Source: Takifugu bimaculatus (lineage: Eukaryota; Chordata; Actinopteri; Tetraodontiformes; Tetraodontidae). From it: 64,000 nt of DNA. The stretch is taken from assembly GCA_004026145.2 (NCBI GenBank), contig CP034991.1:825634-889633 (forward strand), read 5' to 3'. Within the stretch, counting starts at the first letter, position 1, and each line of letters starts with the position of its first letter. A program made the position numbers and the translations under genes. The notes below the pieces were generated by a model. That model was not told the origin of the DNA and made no database searches. It saw nothing but the letters and a program-made list of their open reading frames with translations. Positions 47,501 through 58,790 of the stretch are shown in pieces.

Positions 47501-50500
47501 TTCAATTATAGTCTTAATTTCCCAATTCATACACATTTCCTTCGAAATGTCAGATTTGTATGCATGCCCGTGCACTCACTTTCCATCCATCCTCTTTGCT
47601 CCTTTTCTTACTTTTCACCTCTCTCACCTTCGCTCTTCGACATCTCTCTGCTGCAGACTCATCATTTTATTCCAAACCCTTGTTTGTATTTCAGAAAACT
47701 ACACATCTACCTGGTTACTGTCTGTAGAGTCTATTTATAACTCTTGTCTGAAAACATCTATGCCACTAGGGGTGCGAAGAAAAGCTCAAAGTAGGCCATA
47801 TGCGGGCCTGCAGGGGCATCTCAAATGAGACTAGATATGCTGTTTTCATTAGCATGCTGCCTTGATACAAACATATCCTAAGAATAATGCAGAGGAACCA
47901 GTTCTCTTGTCATTAGCTCGTGAACTGAACACATTCACTCAGCAACAAATACCTTTTGCTATATTGATTAAAAAACATCTGAAGTTTCTCTGAAATAAAA
48001 CTAGGTCCCGCGTCTGGAGCTGGAAGCGCTGACACAGAACTCTGAGAAGTTTCGGTCTGGATTGCGTTCGTTCGTCAACATTTCAGTCATATGACCAAAC
48101 TGCAGAGAAACGAAATCCTTTTGTTATCGCTAATATTGTTTTTCATTGGCGATCTCTGACTGAAACTATGGAATTTAGCGTATTTTGTGTTGCCCAAAAT
48201 GCCGCCAGGCTGCTCTTGGCAGTCACTTCAGAGCAACGGTGCAAGTTTCACGTGCATTTCAGATGACTGATGCTAATGATGGTAACCAGGGTCAGCTGCT
48301 AAAATAAGCATTCAATCACCTCTCTCGCCTTCGTGCCGGCCAAAGTGAGACTTTTTCGAAATTCTCTTCTTTCCTAATTGAATTTGTTCAACCATTTAGT
48401 AGTCAGTCAATTGGCATGTTGTTGGGAAGTCGGTGTTCGTAGATGAGCCTCCTGCACAAGCGATGACTGTGGTTCGCAGAGAACCTGTTAAACTCTGACG
48501 AGGCGCTTTCTACCCAGGATGATGAGACGTTCCGCCCATCTAAAGCCAAGGATACCAGACAAGGCATCTGCTATCGGTGTCACCCAGGATTGATTCCTTC
48601 TCCCATTAGGATGAACATTAGTAATTACGCTGTGTAGCGTCGATGAAGCATCTGTTCTCCACAAACAACTGGGGACAACGTAGATGGCAGTTCAATTAGA
48701 GGTGGCTCACTTTATTAGCGACATGTTTGGGCTGTTAATTGACGAAGGCAGTGGCCTGCATCTAATTCGGCCTTGTTCCCACATTGGGGAGCAGTAGATT
48801 GTTAAAATATACAGCGGTGTTGTTGAAAGAATTTTTGATTAGCTAATCTGATTATGAACTTATTATCAAGTGTTGGAGAGTTTTTATTTTGACCTTGCAT
48901 TTATCTCAGTGTCTCTCTCTGCAAACATAAATTTGTCCTGACATTGCAGGGTAGCTCCTCTGCTGCTTTGGTCAGCTGTTTTTGACTTCTAGCATATTGT
49001 GTTGTGACTCCTACTGTGTCTGATAGTCCCAGAGAGATGCCACATATCAGCCTTAAAACCTGTTGGTGAGGGTTTCTCTACACCGAGGATGTTTAGGTGA
49101 GCTTGCTGCAACTTACTCGGAAAGTAGTTGCAAGTAGGTGTGAATTCCAGGTTTGAAAACCCTCAGATTTCACCATCTTTTATCTCCTATTATCTGACTG
49201 TGTGTGTGCTTCTTCTCTAACTGAGGGAGTTATAGCCAGGTTTGATGTTTCATGGATGGGGAGCAGCCAGAAAGTGACAGCTGTTGCCTTAAGTGAAAGA
49301 GGGGGGGAATGGGGGGGTATGCTGGCATCTTCTGCACGGGTGGTTGTAAAGTGAAAAGGGAGTTGGCAGGTGGTTTGGTGCAGCGGCAACAGTAATGCCC
49401 ACGGATGCTAACAGCCCCGATCTCAATTTTTCCTTTGGGTGGTTTGGACTCAGCCTTGGAATGGGTGTGAGGGCCACCGGAGGCAGTAACTTTGCAACTC
49501 CTTCACATAAAAAGCCACCTGGAGGAATTATTAACATCATTTGGCTGGAATACACCTCTGGATCAGCCAGGAGGTACTGACCTGCCACAGGGCAGAGGAG
49601 AGGGATTCCAGAATACTGGTCCAGTATAAAAGTACCTGGTACTGATAGAGGATGAACTAAAACGTTGAGGGTTAAATAAAAGGAGGATGAATCTGATATG
49701 CTATAAGAAATTGTGTGCACCAGATTAATACTAAAGGTAGTGAAGACATGATTTAAAAGTGAAAATGGTCAATAAACTTGATAGGACATGTTCATATTTA
49801 GAACTAATCCTCATATTTATGAGTCACCACTCCTAACCCCGCTAAGCTTCGTACACTCTTCGGTCTCGACTGATTAGTTTGAGGGAACAACTTTCCCATG
49901 TTGCTTCAAAATAAAAAAAAATAAAAAAATAGACTGGCTTTTGGCTTTTGTCAGGGATTAGAGTTCAGTTTGCAAGATGTGCCAAGCGACAATGTCCACG
50001 GATTTGGCAAAAATATGCATTACATGATGTTTTTTTTTGTTGTTGTCCCGGCTGGTACACAGATTGCCGATTTGAATCATGGCTGCCTCTGCAGAGAGCA
50101 GCTTGCGAAAGCTTGATAAATCCTATAAGTATCTGATCAGATCTAAATCCAAAGCAATCTATTGCTAGTCCTAGCAAGGATCAAAGCAAAACACCGGGAA
50201 TCCCATGAAACAACAGAAAAGCAAGAGGGACACCCCACAGATGGTCTGGACAGGTTCTCAAAAGTGCAAATCTTTTTTTGTGTTCGAGACTTAAAATAGA
50301 ATGTGTTTAGCGCGCTAACTGTTTCTGAGATGGTGACACAATTGGGTGATAGTTGCTATGGTGAGTTCCTGAACGGCAGCGTTTGAGTCCTGCTTTCATA
50401 ACTGAAACCTCTCAGAGGGAAACAACATTTGACTGTCTCAGCGGCAGACGACTTGCTGCAAAACTTAAACATCAAAGCTTCAAAAGGCCTCTCCAAATTT

Positions 50501-51920
50501 AAGAGAATTCCAAATAGGAAAATTGTCAAATATGAGAAAAGGCGGGGGGGGGAAACAAAGAAGCCCTTTGTAAGTGAATCCCAACACAAAGAATACACAC
50601 AATCAAAGGAATCTGACACCAGCAGATGCTTTGGAATGTTCCACGTGGAGAGCAGGGTGGATTGAAAACTGGAACATGAAACTGCAAAATATCTCTTCTT
50701 GGCACCTAATTGGCACTGTTCGGAATTCCCTGCTAAAAGGTTGCCACAGAGGCGGGCAAGAGCGGCAAGGGTGATGATCAATACCTTTGTGCACAGACGT
50801 TCACTGAAGTCTGTTTTCCTTCATGGGAGGTCAAACAATTTTTATCTGATGCCCTTTAAAGTACACATCCTCAGTCTCCATTAATCTCAACCTACAGCGC
50901 TCTGCTGTCAGGCATTATGCAACTGCTGCCTTGTCACCCACCGCCAGGCCCAAAAGAGGAACTGCTATCCTTCACATTCCCCGTGACTTTGCTCATGATT
51001 GATAGTCTGTCACTTTCTTGACAGTCAATATTCAGCAGAACGATAGGGCAGGGCCTGCCTCTCCCAGCAACCCCAACACAACCCCCACCCTCGTGGATGT
51101 TCACCACAGACTACCAAAGTGCCGTAGAGGGCTTTGCTGTCTAACCTTCCCAAAGTCGGGCAGAATTATTGTTCAATCGCCCCTTGTGGATTAGCCAAGT
51201 AGTGCTTTTTTTGTTCTAATTTGCAAACATTTATTCTAGCGTGACTTCCTGTTACGGATTTCTCTGCATACATAATGCATGATTGCATAGCCGAGAGAGG
51301 ATGTACAGCAGGAGTATGGATGCTAAATGAAAACAGCAAAACAGATTGTTTTATGGCAGCAATTACGCATCATTTGGGAATTTGGTTGGTGGAACATGGG
51401 GCCCAGCCAAGAGGAAAATGTCAGGAAATAAAATCTTTTGAGGGTAAAGTTTGGGAACAGAGCGCATATTAAGTTCTTTGTATTGTCAACAGGCTAATCC
51501 CCTAAACACACCAGCGCCTGCTGGAATACATCAGCACTTTGCTAACAAATAGTCCTGATCTTATTTACCTTCATTAGTTCTCTGGACTGTGGAAGTCTTC
51601 CAGCAAATGGAAATTAATCCGTTTCTACACAGAGCTTTACTTTAACACTCTTAATGTGGATGTGAAGCTAAAAGTTTGTGTTATTTGTGTAGTATGTCTG
51701 TCAATGGCCCCACGGTGAAGCTGTATTTTCAAGCTGTCCTCTATTTTGCATTTTCCAATTTATTCAAGATTTTGTTGTCATGCACACAATGAATACACAA
51801 TCACTGGCAGTGAATTTCTTACTTCACAAGCACCTTCCTAAATACAGAGAACAGCAAAGGTAGTAAAACACAGGTGGAGAATAGAAGAACACGCTACAGT
51901 CAGGTCCTCAGAATACAGAA
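44549..51920. other. Long unique noncoding stretch, no gene recognised
   Basis: Open frames of up to 143 codons (49289-49720 minus; 50356-50781 minus) have no domain resemblance and overlap frames on the other strand. Blocks at about 45440-45690 and 48430-48800 are repeat-free, GC-balanced and rich in TTAATT/TAATTA cores, and look like candidate conserved noncoding elements. The sequence at 51745-51840 (ending in a CATGCACACAATGAATACACAATCACTGGCAGTG phrase) resembles a fish repeat tail but I cannot assign it. Confidence 0.4.
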
Positions 51921-51990
51921 TACTTGAACCCACAACCTTTGAATCACACAAAGGTCTCACTAGAAGTCCAATGTCCTCATAGAACCCTAG
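51921..51990 (-). pseudogene. tRNA-Arg(UCU)-like pseudogene retaining an intron
   Basis: On the minus strand the sequence reads CATTGGACTTCTA, then a 16-nt insert (51945-51960), then ATTCAAAGGTTGTGGGTTCAAG. This is the anticodon arm, variable region and start of the T arm of vertebrate tRNA-Arg(UCU). That tRNA carries an intron after position 37, exactly where the insert lies. The anticodon stem TTGGA/TTCAA pairs (one G-U), and the anticodon TCT is intact. The D arm and 5' acceptor strand are degraded, and the 3' side of the T stem and acceptor stem is lost (ATTCTGTATTC follows the T loop). It is therefore a dead copy. Retention of the intron means it came from gene duplication or from an unspliced precursor, not from mature tRNA. 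Confidence 0.68.
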
Positions 51991-53439
51991 TGAAAAAGCT
52001 AAAAGTTCACCTTTCGATTCGTCATTAATCATGTTAAACCATTTTTAAATGAGCCAACGTCAACCCCTCCCCCGATCTTATCGGGAGTGTGACGGCCCTG
52101 CGAGGTGTAACATCAGCGACAACAACCGCCCAGAACCAGCACCAGTAAGATCAAGACTGGAAACATCAGTGGCTGGGACTGATTACGCTGGAAGCCTGTG
52201 CAAGCCACATTAATAAATTAGTTCTCACTAATGGTGAGATATTACATGGCCCCTTTCCTAATCCACCCTAAGGGATTTCAAAGTGACCAGTAATCATGTG
52301 GAATACTGTATGCTACACCCTCACTCAATCATTTAACACTTGAAACCGTGTGGAGACCTTCTGCAGCTCTACTGCAATGGGAGTGGTGGTTAAAGTCTCA
52401 TTTTTAAACATTTGTGATTTCCTTTTTATTAAATTTAAATTGCTGGCTGGGTAGAGAGGGAGGGGGGGGGGGGGTAGGTAAAGGAGAGAATAGAGAAAAT
52501 GGGCATAGACAAAAAACAAAACTAAATAGCCTTTTAAAAGTGTAGCTAATGGCTGGAGGTTGGGGGGGGGGGGGGGGAGGGCATATTCATTTTTAAGGTG
52601 GACTGGGATAATTGAACAGATCTACTTTGTAGGGGTAAGAAAAAGTAAAATTGTCCTGATTGAAAAATTCTTATCCAGGGGGGTTGACTTCACATAGGAA
52701 TGAGAAAATAAACTCTGCATAGAAAGTTCAAGAGTAAAACTTCTTTAATAACCATTAATCACAGTAGTCTGTAGATGGTTAAACATGGGTGTGTATAGCA
52801 AAATTAACTATTTAACGTTCTTTAGTAATAAAATATAATTGCAATGTTTTTGAACATCTAAAGAGATTAATAAAAGACTAGAGCAGCTAGCAGTCAAGTT
52901 AGCACAGCACAAGCATTATAAAAGGGAAAATACAGCTAGCTGGACTATAGGAGCATTCAGGGAAAAACAAAAGCCGTGTGTTTTATAACTAATAGACTTC
53001 TTCACACATGGCTTCATTAACATTTTTATGTACTCTATCCACTTTGATCCCACTGAATTTCATCCATAAATATGCTTTATTTTATTTACAATAATAAAAC
53101 TCCTTGATAGTCTTAAAGTTAGAATTTTTTGATCATTATAAATGAACTAAGATGAGATGGCCGTTGGGGTTTACTCCAGCAGCTCGATCCTCAATTAACT
53201 GTGAGAAGATGGAGAATAACTCCATCATCGTTCACATGCTGACATGGCGAGGTGGAGTCCACATTTAAAGGGAGCTAATGTCTCTAACACCAGGGAACCT
53301 CATCAAAAATGTGAAGCAGAACAATTTCATTCTTGTCTCCTCTCATCTCATCTCCTTAACTCCTTTATCTCTTTCCGGGAGGAGACACAATGGGTGAAGG
53401 CAGGGGCCATGCCTGGGTGATTTCCCAGTTCGTTGGGCC
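51991..53439. other. Noncoding sequence with two G runs
   Basis: No gene recognised. It holds G runs at 52462-52474 (13 G) and 52562-52577 (16 G). The rest is AT-rich. Confidence 0.5.
52462..52577. repeat. Pair of long G runs about 90 bp apart
   Basis: Runs of 13 G (52462-52474) and 16 G (52562-52577), each preceded by purine-rich or TGG sequence. Each could form a G-quadruplex and is a likely site of sequencing length error. Confidence 0.9.
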
Positions 53440-53609
53440 CTATATGAGCATTTAGCAGGTTCAATATCCTGCTCAAGAGTACCCCAACAGTGCTCTGGCA
53501 CCTTCCCATATTATCAGAACAGCTTCCATGTTTTTACCTGTACTGGGGCTTGAACCAAGAACCCTCCACCCTCAGCCCAGTTGCCACCACGCTGAGCTAC
53601 CACTGCCCT
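53440..53609 (-). mobile_element. tRNA-headed SINE remnant
   Basis: On the minus strand, 53609 downward begins GGGCAGTGGTAGCTCAGCGTGG, an RNA polymerase III A box, followed by GGTTCAAGCCC at 53556-53546, a good B box. The A-B spacing and the G-rich start are those of a tRNA-like SINE head. The body then includes GGGGTACTCTTGAGCAGGATATTGAACC (53486-53457 read backwards), which corresponds to a 'gggta.ccttgagcaagg.actgaaccc' phrase shared by many teleost SINEs. The 3' end and tail are not clear, and it may continue to about 53390. It has no coding capacity. Confidence 0.7.
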
Positions 53610-54212
53610 AAATTTTGTTCTTATTAAGTCTAATAAAACTAAAGAAATGAAGATATGACCTTTGCCAACCATATGGGTGTTATAAGGCAGCAAAAACCCC
53701 ATGCACAGAAACTTTTCTCACTCAAACACTCACATGCTCTCCAGACATCCACGGAGCTTCCCCCCTTATTACTGAAATCTTGCTCCATCAACACTTGTCT
53801 GCAGTAGGGGGCAGAAGAGACGAAGCTGTCAGCACTTCTCACACTGCAACATCTCTTTCCCTCATACAGCCCTTCCCTGGGAGATTAGAGACAGGAGCAG
53901 TGGGTGGGAAACTCCAGCAGGCTCTCTCTCATGCTGCCCAGCTCCCCATCTGACTCCGTTCTCATGCGTTCTCTTTTCCTCTCCATCTCCCTCTTACATC
54001 AACTCCCCAGGGTCCCAGCACTGCTGAGGGGACATCCCTCTAAACTTCTTACACAGGCCCTGCAGCACTTAGTTGCAGCGAGATGGTGTATAATATGCAG
54101 AGTCGCCAAAGGGACGATGATCACACGAACTGCTGTAGACGTCACTTTCTTTTTCTATTGAAAAACCAAAGCTCCAAGTACCAAGACTGAGCCTCCACAC
54201 CTCCCTAAAGAA

Positions 54213-54298
54213 TGGTGTCAGAAGTGGCATTCGAACCCACGCCTCCAACAAAGACTGTGACCTGCACGCAGCACCTTGGACCTCTCATCCATTCCAAC
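54213..54298 (-). pseudogene. tRNA-Leu(CAG)-like retropseudogene with genomic CCA
   Basis: The minus strand of 54216-54298 gives 83 nt colinear with vertebrate tRNA-Leu(CAG). The acceptor strand GTTGGAA pairs with TTCTGAC allowing G-U. There is a D-arm region TGGATGAGAGGTCCAAGG, an anticodon arm CTGCG-TGCAGGT-CACAG with CAG at the anticodon position, a long variable arm ending GGAGGC, and a T arm GTGGG-TTCGAAT-GCCAC. From memory of the canonical gene it differs at roughly 15 positions. Base 33 is G instead of the invariant U, and one anticodon-stem pair is lost. The discriminator A is followed at once by CCA (54215-54213), which is added after transcription and not normally encoded in vertebrate tRNA genes, and there is no T4 terminator close behind. 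A reverse-transcribed mature tRNA, or a SINE head derived from one, is the best explanation. Confidence 0.75.
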
Positions 54299-57200
54299 AT
54301 AGCAAATTTGCTTTCACATTGATGAATCAGATTTAAGAGTAAATCCTCCTTCTTCCTCCAAGCTGTAAGTAGCTCGGTTCTGTTGCTCTCAGTTATCTTT
54401 GCTGGTGCATGAAGACTTGTTAGCAAACAAAGTTATTTTCACTAGACTAAAAGTCCAAAGCGAAACTAGAGGAAGGATCTACAAATCTATTATATGGATT
54501 CCTTTAAACCTAAAAGATGACTGAGTTTAAATGATAGTTTGTGGTAACCTTGAATTTCTTTTATTTTTTTATGCTACGTCATTCATATGTTTCCCACCAG
54601 TGTTGCTAGCCTTTAGACGTACAACACGCACAATTTAAGAACTCCCTGAAACCACCTATCAAGCCAATATGTGCAGGGTAGGGTTAACTGATCCGGTCTA
54701 AGTGCATCGATCCTGTTCGCCTCATTCAGCCTGATGAAGACTCGCCCAGTGATAACATTTCACAGATAGATGCTCTAGGACGCTGCAGCTCAGGAAGGGA
54801 CTCCATGAAGCTGATGTGGACAGACACAGCACACCGTGATTGAGACGGATACCTAAAGGCACCTAAAGTGATCTTCAATGGGCCCTCGAAGCCAAGAAAG
54901 GGCAAATCCACTCTTTATCTGACAGATAGTTACAAACTTCACTGCATTATCAAGTGCATTAAACCACACAAAGAGGATATCTCTGCCTTTCCCACTCAGG
55001 TGGAGGAGCACCACTCCAAATTAAAGGGCTGCAGGAGCAAGTGGGGGGTGGTGGTATGGATCCCCTCCAAGGGCTCTGGAGGCAAGGCCTGAGTGAACCC
55101 GGGCTATGTTTGCTTTTTGTCAGAACAAACTTCACAAAGGCCTCAGAGAGGTGGCCACACAGGGATGCATCTGTTCCGTAGGGGAAATGTGCAGTGAACC
55201 CATCTGGCTTCTCACCACAGCACTTCAGACTGCCCTTTAAAAACCATAATTGTATAGGTTTTTTTTTTTTTTTTACCTTTCATGTTGTGAAGAAGACAGA
55301 AAAAGCTTAACAGTAGGTTTTTGTCACAGAGTGTGGATGAAGAATATGGGTTTGGCAAATGGCGGCCCCCGGGTGAACCTGGCATTTGATCAAATTTGTC
55401 TGGTGTGAGTGCTGGATGCACCTTAAATGTGGCTCTCGGCCACCTCTGCAGTCTCTGCTTTTAACCGTTCCTGGATGTTTCAGAGTTCTCTCCGAATATA
55501 AACACAACACACACACACGCATACACACAAATTCATTTTTTTCCCCCAGAAAACATCTCATTTCAGCACACCCTCATCACCATCACCACCAATCTCCCCA
55601 GCCTTAATTGCCAGATTAGTGCAACAAGTTTCAAAAGCTTTAGTTTTTCTCTATTCTTCAGCGTACACACTCTTCAGAACTGCAGCACCATTACTGTCAG
55701 GGATTTCAGATGTCTTCTTTTATGTCGCTATCGCAACGTCAGCTGGAGCACAGATGTTTGTGCCTTCAAGAAGTCGCCGTCTTTTCTAAATGAGGCCACA
55801 TTTGAATATATAGAGCACCAGAAGATGAAGCTAAACATTACATTTCTTTAACTGCTAAAAAAATGGACTGTGATCTTTAAATCTGTAAATTATCCAACTT
55901 TTTTCTTTTTCTGCCTTTACCACAATGTACAACCCTTCTGACACGGCAGATAAAAAGATGCTTTGTCAGCCGTATAGACAGCCGACACCAGGTCAGTAGG
56001 AATCCGATTATGAAGGTATAGCTAGAAGTACGATGCGTGTCTCAGTAGACGTCCCTGAACTAAAGTTCTGACACTGCCAATTAGATTAAAGCTGTATATT
56101 ACTTGTGGAAAAAGCCCGGGGAGGGAATCGATAACCTGACTGCGAGTAGGAGCCCTGAAACAACAGCCATCGTCAGTTTGAGAGTTATGTCACGAGGTCT
56201 CGGTAAAGAGGGTTGTAGCATTGGTATGGGTCGACTGCTGACAGCCAAATCTGGGTCTTGAAGGAAGCTGCTGCAGCTTCACGGTGGGGAGGCTGTAATC
56301 ATTTATGAGCCTCAGAAGGGAAATCACAGCAAGGAGAGACGCAGGGGATTCTCTCAGCCACGCACTTTTGCCAGAAAATGCCAAGGAAAATGACACATTT
56401 TTTGAGTAATCCTTTGATTTTGTGTTTAGCTGAGCGCTTACGTTGCTGTTTGTGCTTCTCACGTTGTGTCATGTCATCAGACGTATTAACCTTCAAATGT
56501 CCAAATGAAAAATGATTGTAATTGAGCTGTCAGCAGCTTCATATCATTGAACAATATTCTGCAAAATATTTCGTTTACAGTCTGATCGGAGGTTTGTGCT
56601 GTGTGTTGTGTGTTTCTACATGTGCAGCTGGATATCCTAGCATCCCCCCACCCCCCCAAAAGAACTTTTAATTTGATGACATAATTCACAGTATAGGCCC
56701 ATTAATGTTTTAAACCAAGTCCTGTGGCAATCATTATGTGGAGGTGATTGAATACATAATGAGTTATAAATCAATTAATCATTCAAGCAGTAATATTTTT
56801 AAATATTCCATGTTTTGAATGCATAATTGTTATATTCATGATAAACAATCTAAACATCTGATTAATAAAGCTCTAGTCTTGTACAACATTAGCAGCCTGA
56901 TCACCCCACACACACATTTTTTTTGCACGCTCTGAAGCGTGCGACACATGATCAACTACAAGGTCAGGCTGCGCTGAGGTCAGGACACGACACGGGAATA
57001 AAAGGCGTTTCGATGCGGGAATTAATCAGATAAAGATGTGGTGACACTGCTTTTATGGGGGTATTTGCACTCATGGTACAACCCCAAAGCCTCAAAGGTC
57101 GAGCGCAGTTAAAAGGAAACGTTCACAGTGGACCATATTTTATCCTGATGGGCACCATGATGGGCTGAGCCAAAGGGGGGGTTTGGAAGCTAGTAAATCT

Positions 57201-58765
57201 ATTATGCACAGTGCAACGATTAAAGACCACCGTTAAAAACAGGGCAGAGCAAAACTTCTTTAGTGATTACGATGGGCTGTGGAAAAGAACTTTGCATTAA
57301 TTACAAAAGCTGAGTCATGAAGCATCACAGAAAGCCACATAATTAGAATTAATCAACTCCTGATGGCAGGAAGGAAGTGGAAAAGAGCGAGGAAACTTCT
57401 TTAATCAGAGACACTTTCTTGTAGATGGGCTGCATTAGCGCTGCAAAACATGAAGGTAAACAGCCTGATGTGATGGTGAAGCCGTCTTACCTGATTGATT
57501 TCACTTTGTGTAGATAATATAATAATAAATAAGTCCAACAGGTAGCATCTTTCAGATGAGAGGAAACCATGCCATGCTGATAGGGAGGAGACTGGCAGTA
57601 AAAAGGAGAATGATCCGCGAGATGGGAGGCACGTCTAGAGTTGGTGGCGTGAAATTATCTCTTCTCTTAACAAAAACTGTTGCATGTATGACTGATGGGA
57701 AAAACCACAATTGTGTATGTGGAGAGGCGTTGAAGCTCCTGAAGGCCGCACCTGTGTGACAGAGCGAGGTTCATCCACGTGTCAACAGAAAATGAGAGCG
57801 GAGGTGGTGTCTTATTGTCATTTCCCCTGATGCTTCTACAGAATCTTCACTGAGAAGGAAAGAATGTGAGAGACTCGGGTGTCCTGCACCTCAAAAAAAA
57901 ATCAGGCCGGTTCTGTCACTCATGATCACCTTTAACCTTTTGGATGAAAGGTTGTGAAGGCCATAATAGACCGACCTTGTTAAGTTTCCTTTTATCCTGT
58001 CCTGCCTTTCTTTGCATGCCGGTTCATGCCATCAGAATACTCTTCAGGTGCCTATTCATATCCACCCTGCATTTTTCTCTGTTCTCATCTCTTTAGAAAG
58101 GTTCTAGAAATGCTGACAGACAGACTGTACCATCGCGCCACATTTATATTTCAGTCAGACAGTAGAGTTAAACTAAAAACCTATGCAAAATCAGAGCAGC
58201 AACTTAGTAGTTTCCTCTTTATAGTCTACCAAATAATACAGAAAATAAACAGCAGCCCCCCACCCCCACCACCACCACAGGAAGCAGCAGAGCCCACAGG
58301 AGGAGAATGGGATCGAGCTCCAAATGGCAGCACGGAGCAGCAGAATGCACAGAGCAGCACAATAGCCAGGTGAGGACAAGGCCGAGCAGCACAGACCAAG
58401 CACAGTAGCAGCATGGAGCAAAGACCAGGTAGAAAGGGGGGGTTAAATACCTTGCCTTAATTAGTAAAGAGGGTCATGTGACCGATCCACTGATCGCATT
58501 GTCTGCCTGGACTAGCTCTGCAGGCTTCGCATCATTTACCATGATTACCATTAGACTGCAGTGACATTTTAATATTGATGGAGTCGCTTTTAGAAGGGTT
58601 CTCAAAAGGGTTCCTTGTAACGCGTATTCACCCGTTCACCCTTTTACTTGTTGACCCAGCTGTCCAGACTGCCCTCTCCTTCTCCACTTCCTCTTCACTG
58701 GATACGTATTGTCCATCTACCCTGAGCTCTCCTGGAAGCACCTGGAACAGGCACCTGGACCGTCT
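54299..58765. other. Unique noncoding sequence, no gene recognised
   Basis: No domain-bearing frame. Visible features are a T run at 55259-55274, a short CA stretch at 55506-55530, and a strongly AT-rich block at 56735-56880 with many TAAT/ATTA cores (for example CAATTAATCATTC, GATTAATAAAG). A C/A-rich tract at 58257-58279 gives a spurious proline run. Confidence 0.45.
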
Positions 58766-58790
58766 CACCTAGAGAGGAACCCTCTAGGTG
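58766..58790. repeat. Perfect 9-bp inverted repeat (hairpin)
   Basis: CACCTAGAG, a 7-nt loop (AGGAACC), then CTCTAGGTG. Both arms are exact. It is too short for a microRNA precursor and no poly-T terminator or coding neighbour gives it a role. Confidence 0.5.

Noticed and set aside
49289..49720. 143-codon minus-strand open frame
   Set aside because: No recognisable domain, overlaps competing frames, and runs through low-complexity C-rich sequence.
58026..58373. 115-codon frame with a proline run
   Set aside because: The prolines come from a CCA/CCC-rich tract, and no family resemblance was seen.
58766..58790. Hairpin considered as a microRNA precursor
   Set aside because: The stem is only 9 bp, well below a pre-miRNA, and it matches no known mature microRNA I could recall.
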